Below, in pieces: positions 1-7,961 of a DNA stretch of 13,218 nucleotides. The stretch is taken from NCBI GenBank assembly GCA_011390855.1, contig JAABRN010000095.1:1-13218 (forward strand). Direction: 5' to 3'. Every line of letters begins with the position of its first letter. Positions within the stretch are counted from its first letter, which is position 1. This stretch comes from Hydrogenophaga sp. GTDB taxonomy: Bacteria > Pseudomonadota > Gammaproteobacteria > Burkholderiales > Burkholderiaceae_C. Under the pieces are notes generated by a model. That model saw nothing but the letters and a program-made list of their open reading frames with translations. It did not search any database and was not told the DNA's origin. A program made the position numbers and the translations under genes.

Positions 1-1
1 C

Positions 2-55
2 CGCTTGCGTTACGCACGCACCCAGTTGCGCGCTGCGCTGGAGAGTTTTGCATGA
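2..55 (+). CDS. C-terminal end of a probable ECF-type RNA polymerase sigma factor (partial)
   Basis: The reading frame that enters from the left edge and stops with TGA at 53-55 encodes RLRYARTQLRAALESFA. This resembles the end of region 4 of ECF sigma factors, where the last DNA-recognition helix typically continues as a basic 'SRLxRARxxLRxxLE' stretch. Only 17 residues are visible, so the call rests on this short match plus context: the stop overlaps the ATG of the next gene (ATGA at 52-55), and that gene encodes a single-pass membrane protein, the usual arrangement for an ECF sigma factor and its anti-sigma partner. An ECF sigma factor would direct RNA polymerase to a small stress or surface regulon. 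The rest of the gene lies outside the window. Another helical basic C-terminus remains possible. Confidence 0.55.
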   Translation, partial: RLRYARTQLRAALESFA

Positions 56-1026
56 CCCTATCCAACGAAGATCCCGACACCACCGGCGCCGCGCACGACC
101 CCTTGCTGCGACGCTACCGGGAGGCCAGTGCGCTGGACGATGAACGCCCTGCGCCAGGCTTGCGCGAAGCGGTGCTGGCACAAGCCCGTGCGCAAGCGAC
201 GAAGGACACCCACCCACTCACATCCAGCCAGCGACCCACTGCCGCAGCCAACGACCGAACCTGGACCCTGCGCGCCCTTGGCACGCTGGCTGTGTTGGGT
301 CTGGTGGGTCTGCTCATGCTGCAATTCGACCAGGGCACCCCAGAAGAGCGCGACATCGCCTTCGGTTCACCGCCCTCGCCTACCGAACCCAGCGCCATTC
401 GGTCACACGAACCCGCAGGCCCACCTCCAGCGCCCTCCTCCGTCGAACCAAAACCGGGTCCGCAGGCACCAGCAGCTGAGATCAGGAACGAAGCACCACA
501 AGCGCCCCCAACTCCAACCACTCGCCAGGAGCCGGAATCTGCCATCGAACGGCCTCCCGCAACGGAGCCTGCCGCGCCACAGCCGATGCAAGCCCCCGTG
601 CCGCAAGTGGACCGCCGCGTTGCCGAGGCCGACGTGCACGGGCTACCCTCCGAATCCACTGCACGCTCACGCGCCGCCGCACCGCCCCCGGCCATTGATA
701 CACCTGCTCCTGCTGCATCTGCCGAATCATCCAGACCGGCGTTGCAGGTGGCACCGGAATTGCTCCGCGCACCAGCGCTGGTGCGCGCGGCGCAAGTGGG
801 TGACCTGGCGAGCGCACGCGAGGCCATCGCCCGGGCCGACGACCTCAACGCAGCGGACGTGAATGGCCGCACCGCGCTCATGACAGCGGCCGCGCGTGGC
901 GACGAGGCGTTGGTGCGGCTGTTGCTCGATGCCGGTGCGGACACCACACTCAGAGATCAGAATGGTTTGTCTGCTGCAGACCACGCGCGGCAAGCCGGCC
1001 ACGATTCGGTCGTTGATCTGCTGTAA
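52..1026 (+). CDS. Single-pass membrane protein with Pro/Ala-rich linker and C-terminal ankyrin repeats; candidate anti-sigma factor
   Basis: This 324-residue protein has four parts. Residues 1-70 are a charged N-terminus with a helical segment at about 16-50 (DPLLRRYREASALDDERPAP, then LREAVLAQARAQ). One hydrophobic helix lies at about 74-91. A long Pro/Ala/Glu-rich low-complexity stretch covers about 100-235. Ankyrin-type repeats fill about 240-324, with the clear repeat core NGRTALMTAAARGDEALVRL at 271-290 followed by LLDAGAD. There is no cleavable signal peptide. With the N-terminus in the cytoplasm, the linker and ankyrin repeats would face the periplasm. The start is ATG 52, with GGAG at 40-43 eight bases upstream, and it overlaps the stop of the probable sigma-factor gene. 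A membrane anti-sigma or sensor role follows from position and topology only: no zinc-binding HxxxCxxC motif is present. The family is not recognised beyond the ankyrin repeats. Confidence 0.8.
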   Translation: MTLSNEDPDTTGAAHDPLLRRYREASALDDERPAPGLREAVLAQARAQATKDTHPLTSSQRPTAAANDRTWTLRALGTLAVLGLVGLLMLQFDQGTPEERDIAFGSPPSPTEPSAIRSHEPAGPPPAPSSVEPKPGPQAPAAEIRNEAPQAPPTPTTRQEPESAIERPPATEPAAPQPMQAPVPQVDRRVAEADVHGLPSESTARSRAAAPPPAIDTPAPAASAESSRPALQVAPELLRAPALVRAAQVGDLASAREAIARADDLNAADVNGRTALMTAAARGDEALVRLLLDAGADTTLRDQNGLSAADHARQAGHDSVVDLL

Positions 1027-1169
1027 GGCTTGGCGCCACCGCTGATGTGGCTGCGCGCATGCAGTGGGAAAACGGCGAAACGAGCCAACGCGGATTGATG
1101 CCCGCTCCCATTGGAGCCGTGCCAAGGGGTGGTGACGCTTTGCCTCGACAGAGCCGGTACCATCGGCGA

Positions 1170-1985
1170 ATGAACACCCCCGCGAACTCCCCAACCTCTC
1201 TTTCGCGCACCGGCCATGCGGTGCATTTCGGTCACCAGGACCGCGTCGTGATCGTCACAGGCGGTGCACAGGGCATTGGCGAAGCTTGTGCCCGGCGCTT
1301 TGCCCAGGAGGGTGCGCAGGTGGTCATCGCAGATGTGGCCGATGCGCGAGGACACGCACTCGGCATTGAACTGGGTGCCACCTACCGCCGCTGCGACGTG
1401 GGCGACAAGATCGACGTTGACGACCTGGTGGCCGCCACGCTGCAGCGCCATGGCCGCATCGATGTGCTGGTCAACAACGCGGGTATTTTCAAGGCTGCCG
1501 ACTTTCTGGAAGTGACGGAAGAGGACTTTGACGATGTGCTGCGCGTCAACCTCAAAGGCTCGTTCCTCATGGGCCAGGCGGTGGCACGGGTCATGGCCGT
1601 CCATGGCGGTGGCAGCATCGTCAACATGAGCTCGGTCAATGGCGTACTCGCCATTCCCAACATCGCCAGCTACAACGTGAGCAAAGGCGGCATCAACCAG
1701 CTCACGCGCGTGATGGCGCTGGCACTGGCCGACAAGGGCATTCGTGTCAACGCGGTGGCGCCTGGCACCATTGCCACCGAGCTGGCTACCAAGGCGGTGC
1801 TCACCAGCGACGAGGCCAGGCAAAAGATCCTGAGCCGCACGCCCCTGAGGCGCCTGGGCGAACCTGGCGAAATTGCCGACGTGGTCGCATGGCTGGCCAG
1901 CGATGCCGCCAGTTATGTGACCGGTGAAATCGTCACAGTGGACGGGGGACGCATGACGCTGAACTACACGGTGCCGGTGACCTGA
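1170..1985 (+). CDS. Classical short-chain dehydrogenase/reductase (SDR), probably NAD-dependent
   Basis: The 271-residue protein carries every classical SDR landmark: the cofactor loop TGGAQGIG at 30-37, an acidic residue at the end of beta-strand 2 (Asp56, which favours NAD(H) over NADP(H)), NNAG at 103-106, the catalytic Ser at 155/156, and YNVSK with Tyr169 and Lys173. The C-terminus has the family's PG-T region and ends EIVTVDGGRMTLNYTVPVT. It is a cytoplasmic oxidoreductase for an alcohol, sugar or ketone substrate. The substrate cannot be told from sequence. The frame stays open upstream to ATG 1047, but residues before ATG 1170 look non-coding in character, so 1170 was chosen. No strong Shine-Dalgarno site supports it, and GTG 1221 is an alternative. 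It stands 143 bp after the ankyrin gene and 41 bp before the efflux genes, with no visible terminator on either side. Confidence 0.88.
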   Translation: MNTPANSPTSLSRTGHAVHFGHQDRVVIVTGGAQGIGEACARRFAQEGAQVVIADVADARGHALGIELGATYRRCDVGDKIDVDDLVAATLQRHGRIDVLVNNAGIFKAADFLEVTEEDFDDVLRVNLKGSFLMGQAVARVMAVHGGGSIVNMSSVNGVLAIPNIASYNVSKGGINQLTRVMALALADKGIRVNAVAPGTIATELATKAVLTSDEARQKILSRTPLRRLGEPGEIADVVAWLASDAASYVTGEIVTVDGGRMTLNYTVPVT

Positions 1986-2026
1986 TTCCCCGCACCAGAC
2001 CCTGTCCGGGAACTCTGGCACGGCAC

Positions 2027-3172
2027 ATGCGTCCATCTTCGAGCACATGCCAGACAGCGCCCCACCTGGGTGCACAAGTTCTGGCTTCCCGGGCCGCAGC
2101 AGCGGCCCCTTGTTTTGTCTGCACCACCTTGCTTCGTTCTGCCCGCCCCTTCACACTGGCCGCTGCACTGGGTCTTGTCCTCGCATGGACGCCGCCGTCC
2201 CAAGCCCAAGCCCCAGGCGCTACACCCAGCGCACCACCGGTGATCGTCGCCCCCAGCACCGAGGCCAGAGACGACGTCACACTCAACGTCATCGGCAATG
2301 GCATGGCGCGTCAGTCGGTCACCCTGCATCCGGCCGTGGCTGGCGAGGTGGCCCAGGTAAATTTTCGAACCGGCCAGAGCGTGAAAGCCGGTCACGTGCT
2401 GATTCGCCTGGTTGACCGCAGCGAGAAACTGGCGGCCGACCTGGCTGCTGCACGGGTGGACGCAGCGCAGGCACTGACAAGGCGCTACGAAGGCACGCGC
2501 GGCACCGGTGCTGTACCAGAGAGCGTGGTGGACGAAGCACGAGCCGCCCTGCGCGCGGCACAGATCGAGCGTGAGCAGGCGCTTGAAGCGGTAGCCGATC
2601 GCGTGGTGCGCGCACCTTTTGACGGCGTGATGGGCTTGGCCAACGTGGAATTGGGCGACCGGGTCACCACCGACACGACCTTGGCCACCCTCGACGACCG
2701 CCGCGCATTGCGGCTGGACTTTGAAGTGCCCGAGGCCTACCTGTCGCGCGTGGCGGCCAGGCAGCCAGTGACCGCCACCAACCCGGCCTACCCCCAGCGA
2801 ACCTTTGCTGGCGAAATCACCGAGGTGGACACGCGCGTCGATCCGACAACCCGCAACGTGCGGGTGCGGGCCACGCTGCCCAACAACGAAGATCTGCTGC
2901 GATCAGGCATGTCGTTTCAGGTGCAGCTGCAACTGCCAGGGCAAGCCTATGTAAGCGTGCCCGAACTGGCCTTGCAATGGGGCCGCGACGGTGCTTTTGT
3001 CTGGGCGGTGCGCGATGGAAGTGCAGTCCAGGTGGCAGCGCGACCGGTGCGACGCACCGCTGGCCGTGTGTTGATCGACGGCGAACTGAAGGTGGGTGAA
3101 ACCGTGGTGGTCGAGGGCGTTCAACGCCTGCGCGCCGGCCGGCCGGTGCGCGTGATCGGCAACGGATCTTGA
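2027..3172 (+). CDS. RND efflux periplasmic adaptor subunit (membrane fusion protein)
   Basis: The 381-residue HlyD/AcrA-type adaptor links the inner-membrane RND pump to the outer-membrane channel. Visible parts in order: hydrophobic export signal at about 41-58 ending near SQAQA; first lipoyl half at about 104-130 (AGEVAQVNFRTGQSVKAGHV); alpha-helical hairpin at about 132-190; second lipoyl half at about 193-224 (VRAPFDGVMG, then GDRV); beta-barrel at about 228-300; membrane-proximal domain to the end. The first 34 residues are unusual before a signal peptide. A TTG at 2129 would give a compact signal peptide starting LLRSARPF, but it lacks a clear ribosome site, so ATG 2027 is kept with doubt. 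It is the first gene of an adaptor-pump-channel operon, 13 bp ahead of the pump gene. No Cys lipobox is present, so it is probably anchored otherwise or soluble. Confidence 0.92.
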   Translation: MRPSSSTCQTAPHLGAQVLASRAAAAAPCFVCTTLLRSARPFTLAAALGLVLAWTPPSQAQAPGATPSAPPVIVAPSTEARDDVTLNVIGNGMARQSVTLHPAVAGEVAQVNFRTGQSVKAGHVLIRLVDRSEKLAADLAAARVDAAQALTRRYEGTRGTGAVPESVVDEARAALRAAQIEREQALEAVADRVVRAPFDGVMGLANVELGDRVTTDTTLATLDDRRALRLDFEVPEAYLSRVAARQPVTATNPAYPQRTFAGEITEVDTRVDPTTRNVRVRATLPNNEDLLRSGMSFQVQLQLPGQAYVSVPELALQWGRDGAFVWAVRDGSAVQVAARPVRRTAGRVLIDGELKVGETVVVEGVQRLRAGRPVRVIGNGS

Positions 3173-3185
3173 GATCAGCAGCTGT

Positions 3186-6100
3186 ATGACAGACGACCGC
3201 GCCAGCGATCTGCCTTCCCTGTCCATCCGCCGGCCCTGGCTGGTGATCGTGATCAACCTGCTGATCGTGATCGCGGGCCTCGGTGCCTGGATGGGGGTGG
3301 AAGTGCGTGAGCTGCCCAACATCGACCGGCCCATCGTGGCTGTTCGCGCCGACTACCCAGGCGCTGCACCCGAAACGCTCGACTCCGAAGTCACCCGCCT
3401 GATTGAAGGCGCCGCCTCGCGGGTGCCTGGCGTCTACCTGGTGCGCTCGGCGAGCGAAGAAGGCAACTTTCGCGTCATCATCGAGTTCAACCCCGGCGTG
3501 GATCTGGTGACAGCGGCCAACGACGTGCGAGACGCGGTGGCCCGCGTGGAACGCAACTTGCCCACCGGTGTGGAAAACCTCACCGTGGTGAAGGCAGACG
3601 CCGATGCCGAGCCGGTGATGCAGTTGGCGGTCTCCAGCCGCACGCTGGCCGTGGACGAACTCTCCCGCGTGGTGGAGGAGCAGATCGAAGCCGATCTGGT
3701 CTCCGTCGAAGGCGTGGCTGACATCACGCTGTTTGGCACGCGTCAGCGCGTCATGCGGGTGCGTATCGACCCCTTGCGCCTGGCTGCCTACAACGTGTCG
3801 GTGGACGACATCGCCAACCTGTTGCGCAGCGCCCGCGTGGATGTGCCCGCCGGCAGCCTTGAATCGGCCAATCAGGAAGTGCTGGTGCGCGCCAACGCTT
3901 CGGTGGCCACCCCTGCGCAGCTGCGCGCTTTGCGCCTGAACGGCGATCTGGCACTTGACCAGGTGGCCGATGTGTTCTACGGCCCGGCAGATGCCGACTC
4001 CTATGTGCGCCTCAACGGCGAATCGGTGATCAGCCTGGGCGTGGTGCGCCAGGCGCAATCGAACAGCGTCACCATTTCTGAAGGCGTTCGCGCGGTGGTG
4101 GACCGCCTCAACCAGGACAGAGACGACCTCGCCATAACGGTGGTGTCCGACGACGCGGTGTTCATCAGCGGCGCCATCCGGGAAGTCGTGTTCAGCCTGG
4201 GCCTGGCGGTCCTGATCGTGGTGGCTGTGGTGGGTGCCTTCCTGGGTCAGTGGCGTGCCACGCTGGTGCCAGTGGTGGCGATTCCGGTCGCGCTCATCGG
4301 CACGCTCGGCGCCATCTGGCTACTGGGTTTTTCCGTGAACCTGCTGACCCTGCTGGCCCTGCTGCTGGCCACCGGCCTGGTGGTGGACGACGCCATCGTG
4401 GTGCTGGAGAACATCCAGCGCCGGCGCGGCCAGGGATTGATGCCCCGCGCAGCCGCGGTGCTGGGCACGCGCGAGGTGTTCTTCGCCATCGTGGCCACCA
4501 CGGCCACGCTGGTGTCGGTGTTCGTGCCCATTTCTTTCCTGCCTTCGGCAGCGGGGCGGTTGTTTGCCGAATTCGGTTTCGTGATGGCCATTGCAGTGGC
4601 GATCTCTTCTTTCGTCGCGCTGTCGCTCGGGCCCATGATCAGCTCGCGCCTCCCGGAAGCCAGTGAACCCGGACCCGTCTGGCGTCGCCTCTCTGCCTGG
4701 GGCAATCGCGGGATCGACACCTATGGCCGCTGGCTGGCCGCCTCCCTCAGACAAGCCTGGTGGGTGGTGGGCGTGTGCGTGTTGCTGGCCGCCGGTGCTG
4801 TACTGACGTTCACGCAGATGGATCAGGAACTCACGCCCACCGAAGACCGTGGTGTGCTGACCATCCGCCTCGACGGTCCCGATGGTGTCGGCCTGGCCTA
4901 CAGCGACCGTCAACTCGAAGCCGCACTGAAGGCGGTCACGCCGTTGCAGGAAGAAGGTCTGGTGGAAAACCTCTTCACCATCACCGGCCGCTGGGACTTC
5001 AACCGCGCCGAGATCGTGGCGCCGCTGACCGACTGGAGCGAACGCAGCGTTTCGCAGGCGGAACTGACGGCGCGGGTGCAATCGCTGCTCGACGACCTGC
5101 CCGGCGCGCGTGTGCGCATCCGGGGCGGGAACAGCCTGGGCGTGGGCGGGGGAGATGGCAGTGTGCAGATGGCGGTGACGGGCGACAACTATTCGCGCAT
5201 CGCCGAAGCGGCCTATGACTTTGCCAACGCCATCGAAGACCGGCTGCCCGGGCTGCGAGATGTGCGCGTGAGCTACAGCGCCTCACAACCTCAGCTCACG
5301 CTGCAAGTGGACCGCGACCGAGCCACCGAACTGGGCGTGCCGATGGAAGGCCTGGACACCGTGCTGCGCGCCCTGGTCGATGGCACCGAAGTGGCGGAGC
5401 TCAATGTGGATGACCGCACCGTGCCGGTGATTCTTCAATCCACCGCACGCGGTGCCACCGACCCCCTGGACTTGCTCGGCTACAGCGTGCGTGCCAGCGG
5501 TCCGCAAGGCGACCGCCTGGTGCCACTCTCGCAATTTGTGCGTTTTGAAGAAACCGCGATCCCTGCTGAACTTGAGCGCCTGGGTCAGCGCCGAGCGGTG
5601 CAGCTCAGCGCCGTCACGGCTGAAGGCGTTCCGCTGGCACAGGCGGTGGCCGATCTGCGCGCACTTGCCGCCACCGAGTTGCCGCCCGGCATGGGTCTGC
5701 TGTTCCGCGGCGATGCGGCCACGCTGGAACAGACCGGGCGTGATGTAGCAATCACCTTCGCCATTGCGTTGTTGGTGGTTTTCCTGGTGCTGGTGGCACA
5801 GTTCGAAAGCGTGACCAGTGCGGCGGTGGTGCTCATCAGCGTGCCATTCGGCCTGGCTGCAGCCATTTTTGCGATGGCGCTCAGCGGCACCTCTGTGAAC
5901 ATCTACAGCCAGATCGGTCTGCTGTTGCTGGTGGGCGTGATGGCGAAAAACAGCATCCTGATGGTCGAATTCGCTGACCAGTTGCGCGACGCTGGCCGCA
6001 GTGTGTTGGAGGCGGCCCAGGAAGCGGCGGCCACGCGCCTGCGACCGATCATGATGACGATGGCCTCCACCGTACTGGGCGCATTGCCACTGGTGCTGGG

Positions 6101-6305
6101 CAGCGGCCCCGGTGCGGAGTCGCGTGCGTCCATTGGCTGGGTCATCTTCGGTGGCTTGTCTCTCGCGGCCTTGTTCACGCTGTTCCTCACACCCGTGGTG
6201 TACCTGGGCATTGCCCGCTTCTCCAGGCCCCGCGCCAACCAGACCGAACAGCTGGCCCGCGAGATGAAGCACGCGGCCGCCAACGAACAGAGCGAGCCCG
6301 TATGA
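3186..6305 (+). CDS. RND-family multidrug/xenobiotic efflux pump, inner-membrane permease (HAE1 type)
   Basis: The 1039-residue protein matches the usual length of hydrophobe/amphiphile efflux RND pumps and shows their two-fold repeat. TM1 lies at about 17-38, followed by a large periplasmic loop. TM2 onward begins at about 334, TM7 at about 524-545 with a second large loop, and TM8 onward at about 855. The proton-relay residues are present: Asp401-Asp402 in TM4 (LVVDDAIVVLENIQR), equivalent to AcrB D407/D408, and Lys921 in TM10 (VMAKNSILMVEF), equivalent to AcrB K940. It should therefore be an active proton antiporter. Substrates cannot be read from sequence. It follows the adaptor gene by 13 bp, and its TGA overlaps the ATG of the channel gene (ATGA, 6302-6305), which implies translational coupling. 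No regulator gene adjoins the cluster. Confidence 0.95.
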   Translation: MTDDRASDLPSLSIRRPWLVIVINLLIVIAGLGAWMGVEVRELPNIDRPIVAVRADYPGAAPETLDSEVTRLIEGAASRVPGVYLVRSASEEGNFRVIIEFNPGVDLVTAANDVRDAVARVERNLPTGVENLTVVKADADAEPVMQLAVSSRTLAVDELSRVVEEQIEADLVSVEGVADITLFGTRQRVMRVRIDPLRLAAYNVSVDDIANLLRSARVDVPAGSLESANQEVLVRANASVATPAQLRALRLNGDLALDQVADVFYGPADADSYVRLNGESVISLGVVRQAQSNSVTISEGVRAVVDRLNQDRDDLAITVVSDDAVFISGAIREVVFSLGLAVLIVVAVVGAFLGQWRATLVPVVAIPVALIGTLGAIWLLGFSVNLLTLLALLLATGLVVDDAIVVLENIQRRRGQGLMPRAAAVLGTREVFFAIVATTATLVSVFVPISFLPSAAGRLFAEFGFVMAIAVAISSFVALSLGPMISSRLPEASEPGPVWRRLSAWGNRGIDTYGRWLAASLRQAWWVVGVCVLLAAGAVLTFTQMDQELTPTEDRGVLTIRLDGPDGVGLAYSDRQLEAALKAVTPLQEEGLVENLFTITGRWDFNRAEIVAPLTDWSERSVSQAELTARVQSLLDDLPGARVRIRGGNSLGVGGGDGSVQMAVTGDNYSRIAEAAYDFANAIEDRLPGLRDVRVSYSASQPQLTLQVDRDRATELGVPMEGLDTVLRALVDGTEVAELNVDDRTVPVILQSTARGATDPLDLLGYSVRASGPQGDRLVPLSQFVRFEETAIPAELERLGQRRAVQLSAVTAEGVPLAQAVADLRALAATELPPGMGLLFRGDAATLEQTGRDVAITFAIALLVVFLVLVAQFESVTSAAVVLISVPFGLAAAIFAMALSGTSVNIYSQIGLLLLVGVMAKNSILMVEFADQLRDAGRSVLEAAQEAAATRLRPIMMTMASTVLGALPLVLGSGPGAESRASIGWVIFGGLSLAALFTLFLTPVVYLGIARFSRPRANQTEQLAREMKHAAANEQSEPV

Positions 6306-7690
6306 ACCCGCGCATGCTGGCCCTTCTGTCGCTTTGTGCTGGGCTGGTGGCCTGCACCAGTGCCCCGCCCGTCCCGGAACTGCCCACCCTGGGCCTGGAA
6401 TCCACCGCCCGCTTCGAAGCCGCCGCTTCGAATGCCCCCGATGCCCAGGAGGCTGACCTCCGCTGGTGGCAGCGTTTTGACGACCCCGGCATGGCCCAAT
6501 GGGTGGAGCGGGCCCTGGCCCACAACCCCGACATCGCCATCTCCCGTGAACGAGCGGTACAGGCGCGGGCTCTGTTGCGCGGGGCCAGCGGCCAGCGCAA
6601 CCTGCAGGTCAGCGGCGAACTGGCGCTGCAAGGCCGCAGCCGCCGCGACGCCGATACCCGCGCCCTGGACCCCTCAGCTGCCATCAATCTGGAATGGGAC
6701 GCAGACCTCTGGGGTGGCCTTCGCCAGGCCGAACGCTCTGCTGCAGCAGCCGTCTTGCGCAGCGAAGACCTGGTACAGGTGTCACGACTGTCCACCGCTG
6801 CGCTCACAGCACGCGCCTATGTGGCTTGGCGCGAGGCCCTGCTGGACGAGCGCTTGTTGACCAACGCCTTGGACCTGCAAGCCGACGTATTGCGCCTGGT
6901 GCGCGTGCGGGTACAAGCGGGTCTGTCGCCACAACTGGATCTGGCCCGCGCTGAAGCCGAGGCCGCGGCCTTGACCGCTGAAGCCGCCGAGGCAGTGGTC
7001 CGGGTGCGCCAGGCAGGAGCGGCCCTTCAAGTGCTGGCGGGCGAAAGACCAGGTTCTATCGATGGCGGTGACACACCGCGGCTGCCTGCGCTCGCTGGCG
7101 TTCAACCCGTGGTACGCCCACTGGACCTGCTGCGCCTGCGGCCAGACCTGCGCGCAGCCGAACAGGCTCTGGCAGTTGCAGCGGCCGACCTGGGCGTGGC
7201 ACAGGCAGACCTGTATCCCCGCCTGCGCCTGCCGGGCTCCATCACGCTCAGCTCCAGTGCCCTCAGCGGCGGCGTGCTGAACATCGTCACCGCCAGCATC
7301 GCCGCCGTGCTGGACGCCACCTTGTTTGACAGCGGCCAGCGCCGCGCCGGCGTGGACATGGCCGAATCGGTTCTGCGCGAGTCGGTGGAGATTTACCGCC
7401 AGACCCTGCTCCAGGCACTGCAACAAACCGAGGCTGCACTGGTGGCGGCCAATGGCGCCCGTCAGCGCGCCCTGGCCCTGGACCAGGGCCTCACGGCCGC
7501 CAGTGCCGCCGTGACCCAGGCGCGTGTGTTGTACGACAACGGACTCTCAGGGTTTCTGGATGTGATCGACGCCCAACGCAGCGAGCTGGACACGCGCCGG
7601 CGCCTGCTGGTTGCACAGGCCGATGGTGCGCGGCAGTCCATTGCCACGTTTGAAGCCATGGGCTTGATTGGATCTGGAAACGGCAGTTGA
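6302..7690 (+). CDS. Outer-membrane efflux lipoprotein, TolC-like channel (NodT/OprM family)
   Basis: The 462-residue protein starts with a lipoprotein signal (MNPRMLALLSLCAGLVAC). The lipobox LVAC sits at 15-18, so Cys18 should be lipidated and the protein anchored in the outer membrane. The segment DLRWWQRFDDPGMAQWVERA near the N-terminus and WDADLWGG further on are typical of the NodT/OprM subfamily. Two outer-membrane-efflux-protein repeats follow, rich in long Ala/Gln/Arg helices that form the periplasmic tunnel. The second ends near LDVIDAQRSELDTRRRLLVAQ, the classic last helical repeat. It supplies the exit duct for the pump encoded just upstream, with which it shares an ATGA overlap. 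Length is normal for the family. No convincing rho-independent terminator was seen in the 58 bp before the convergent small gene. Confidence 0.93.
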   Translation: MNPRMLALLSLCAGLVACTSAPPVPELPTLGLESTARFEAAASNAPDAQEADLRWWQRFDDPGMAQWVERALAHNPDIAISRERAVQARALLRGASGQRNLQVSGELALQGRSRRDADTRALDPSAAINLEWDADLWGGLRQAERSAAAAVLRSEDLVQVSRLSTAALTARAYVAWREALLDERLLTNALDLQADVLRLVRVRVQAGLSPQLDLARAEAEAAALTAEAAEAVVRVRQAGAALQVLAGERPGSIDGGDTPRLPALAGVQPVVRPLDLLRLRPDLRAAEQALAVAAADLGVAQADLYPRLRLPGSITLSSSALSGGVLNIVTASIAAVLDATLFDSGQRRAGVDMAESVLRESVEIYRQTLLQALQQTEAALVAANGARQRALALDQGLTAASAAVTQARVLYDNGLSGFLDVIDAQRSELDTRRRLLVAQADGARQSIATFEAMGLIGSGNGS

Positions 7691-7748
7691 ACCTCGAAAC
7701 AGCTGGCAAGCCCGCGCTGACGCGCAGGTCGGTGTGCGTTGACCGGAA

Positions 7749-7961
7749 TCAATGCAAGGAGTGCATCGGCTCCACGATTGGTAGCGCATATTCCCGACCA
7801 ACCAGGGCGCGGGCCCCCAGGTAGGCGTTCTTCAAACGCTCGGAAAGCTCGTCCATGTGAACTTCGCCGTGTGCGTCGCACGGAACAGAAACGCCACGGC
7901 CGGGATTGAACAACGATGCAAAAAGCAAATGGTATTCGCCAGAACCCGTCTGTGAGGTCAT
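7749..7961 (-). CDS. Small conserved-looking protein of unknown function (70 residues)
   Basis: This gene encodes a 70-residue soluble protein with no signal peptide, Cys pair or membrane helix. Notable stretches are EYHLLFASLFNPGRGVSVPC at residues 9-28, then an acidic/helical part (HMDELSERLKNAYLGARALVG) and a C-terminal REYALPIVEP. The start was set at the ATG 7961-7959 because AGGAG (7968-7972, read on the minus strand) lies six bases upstream. An in-frame ATG five codons further out would lie within this ribosome site. The strong site, balanced composition and lack of an overlapping gene make it likely to be real. Its look (an NPGRG turn and a REYA-P ending) recalls small hypothetical proteins of betaproteobacteria, but that is memory, not a database match. 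It converges on the efflux operon and diverges from the glycosyltransferase. Confidence 0.72.
   Translation of the reverse strand: MTSQTGSGEYHLLFASLFNPGRGVSVPCDAHGEVHMDELSERLKNAYLGARALVGREYALPIVEPMHSLH

Noticed and set aside
1104..1117. Inverted repeat GCTCC-CATT-GGAGC between the ankyrin and SDR genes
   Set aside because: The stem is only five bp and is not followed by T residues, so it does not make a convincing terminator.
1139..1163. Possible promoter (TTGCCT and TACCAT) before the SDR start
   Set aside because: The two hexamers are only about 12 bases apart, too close for a sigma-70 promoter.
957..2075. Long minus-strand open frame (about 370 codons) opposite the SDR gene
   Set aside because: It is antisense to a protein with complete SDR motifs. 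Its His/Arg/Ala-rich translation has no recognisable domain, as expected from mirror frames in high-GC DNA.
2817..4058. Long minus-strand open frame (about 410 codons) opposite the efflux adaptor and pump
   Set aside because: It covers two well-supported genes on the other strand and is rich in His, Arg and Gln with no domain.
5283..6272. Long minus-strand open frame opposite the RND pump
   Set aside because: It is a mirror of the pump's codon pattern, with biased Gln/His composition and no motif.
7711..7725. Small GC dyad after the outer-membrane channel gene
   Set aside because: The stem is only three to four bp with no T-run, so it was not called a terminator.
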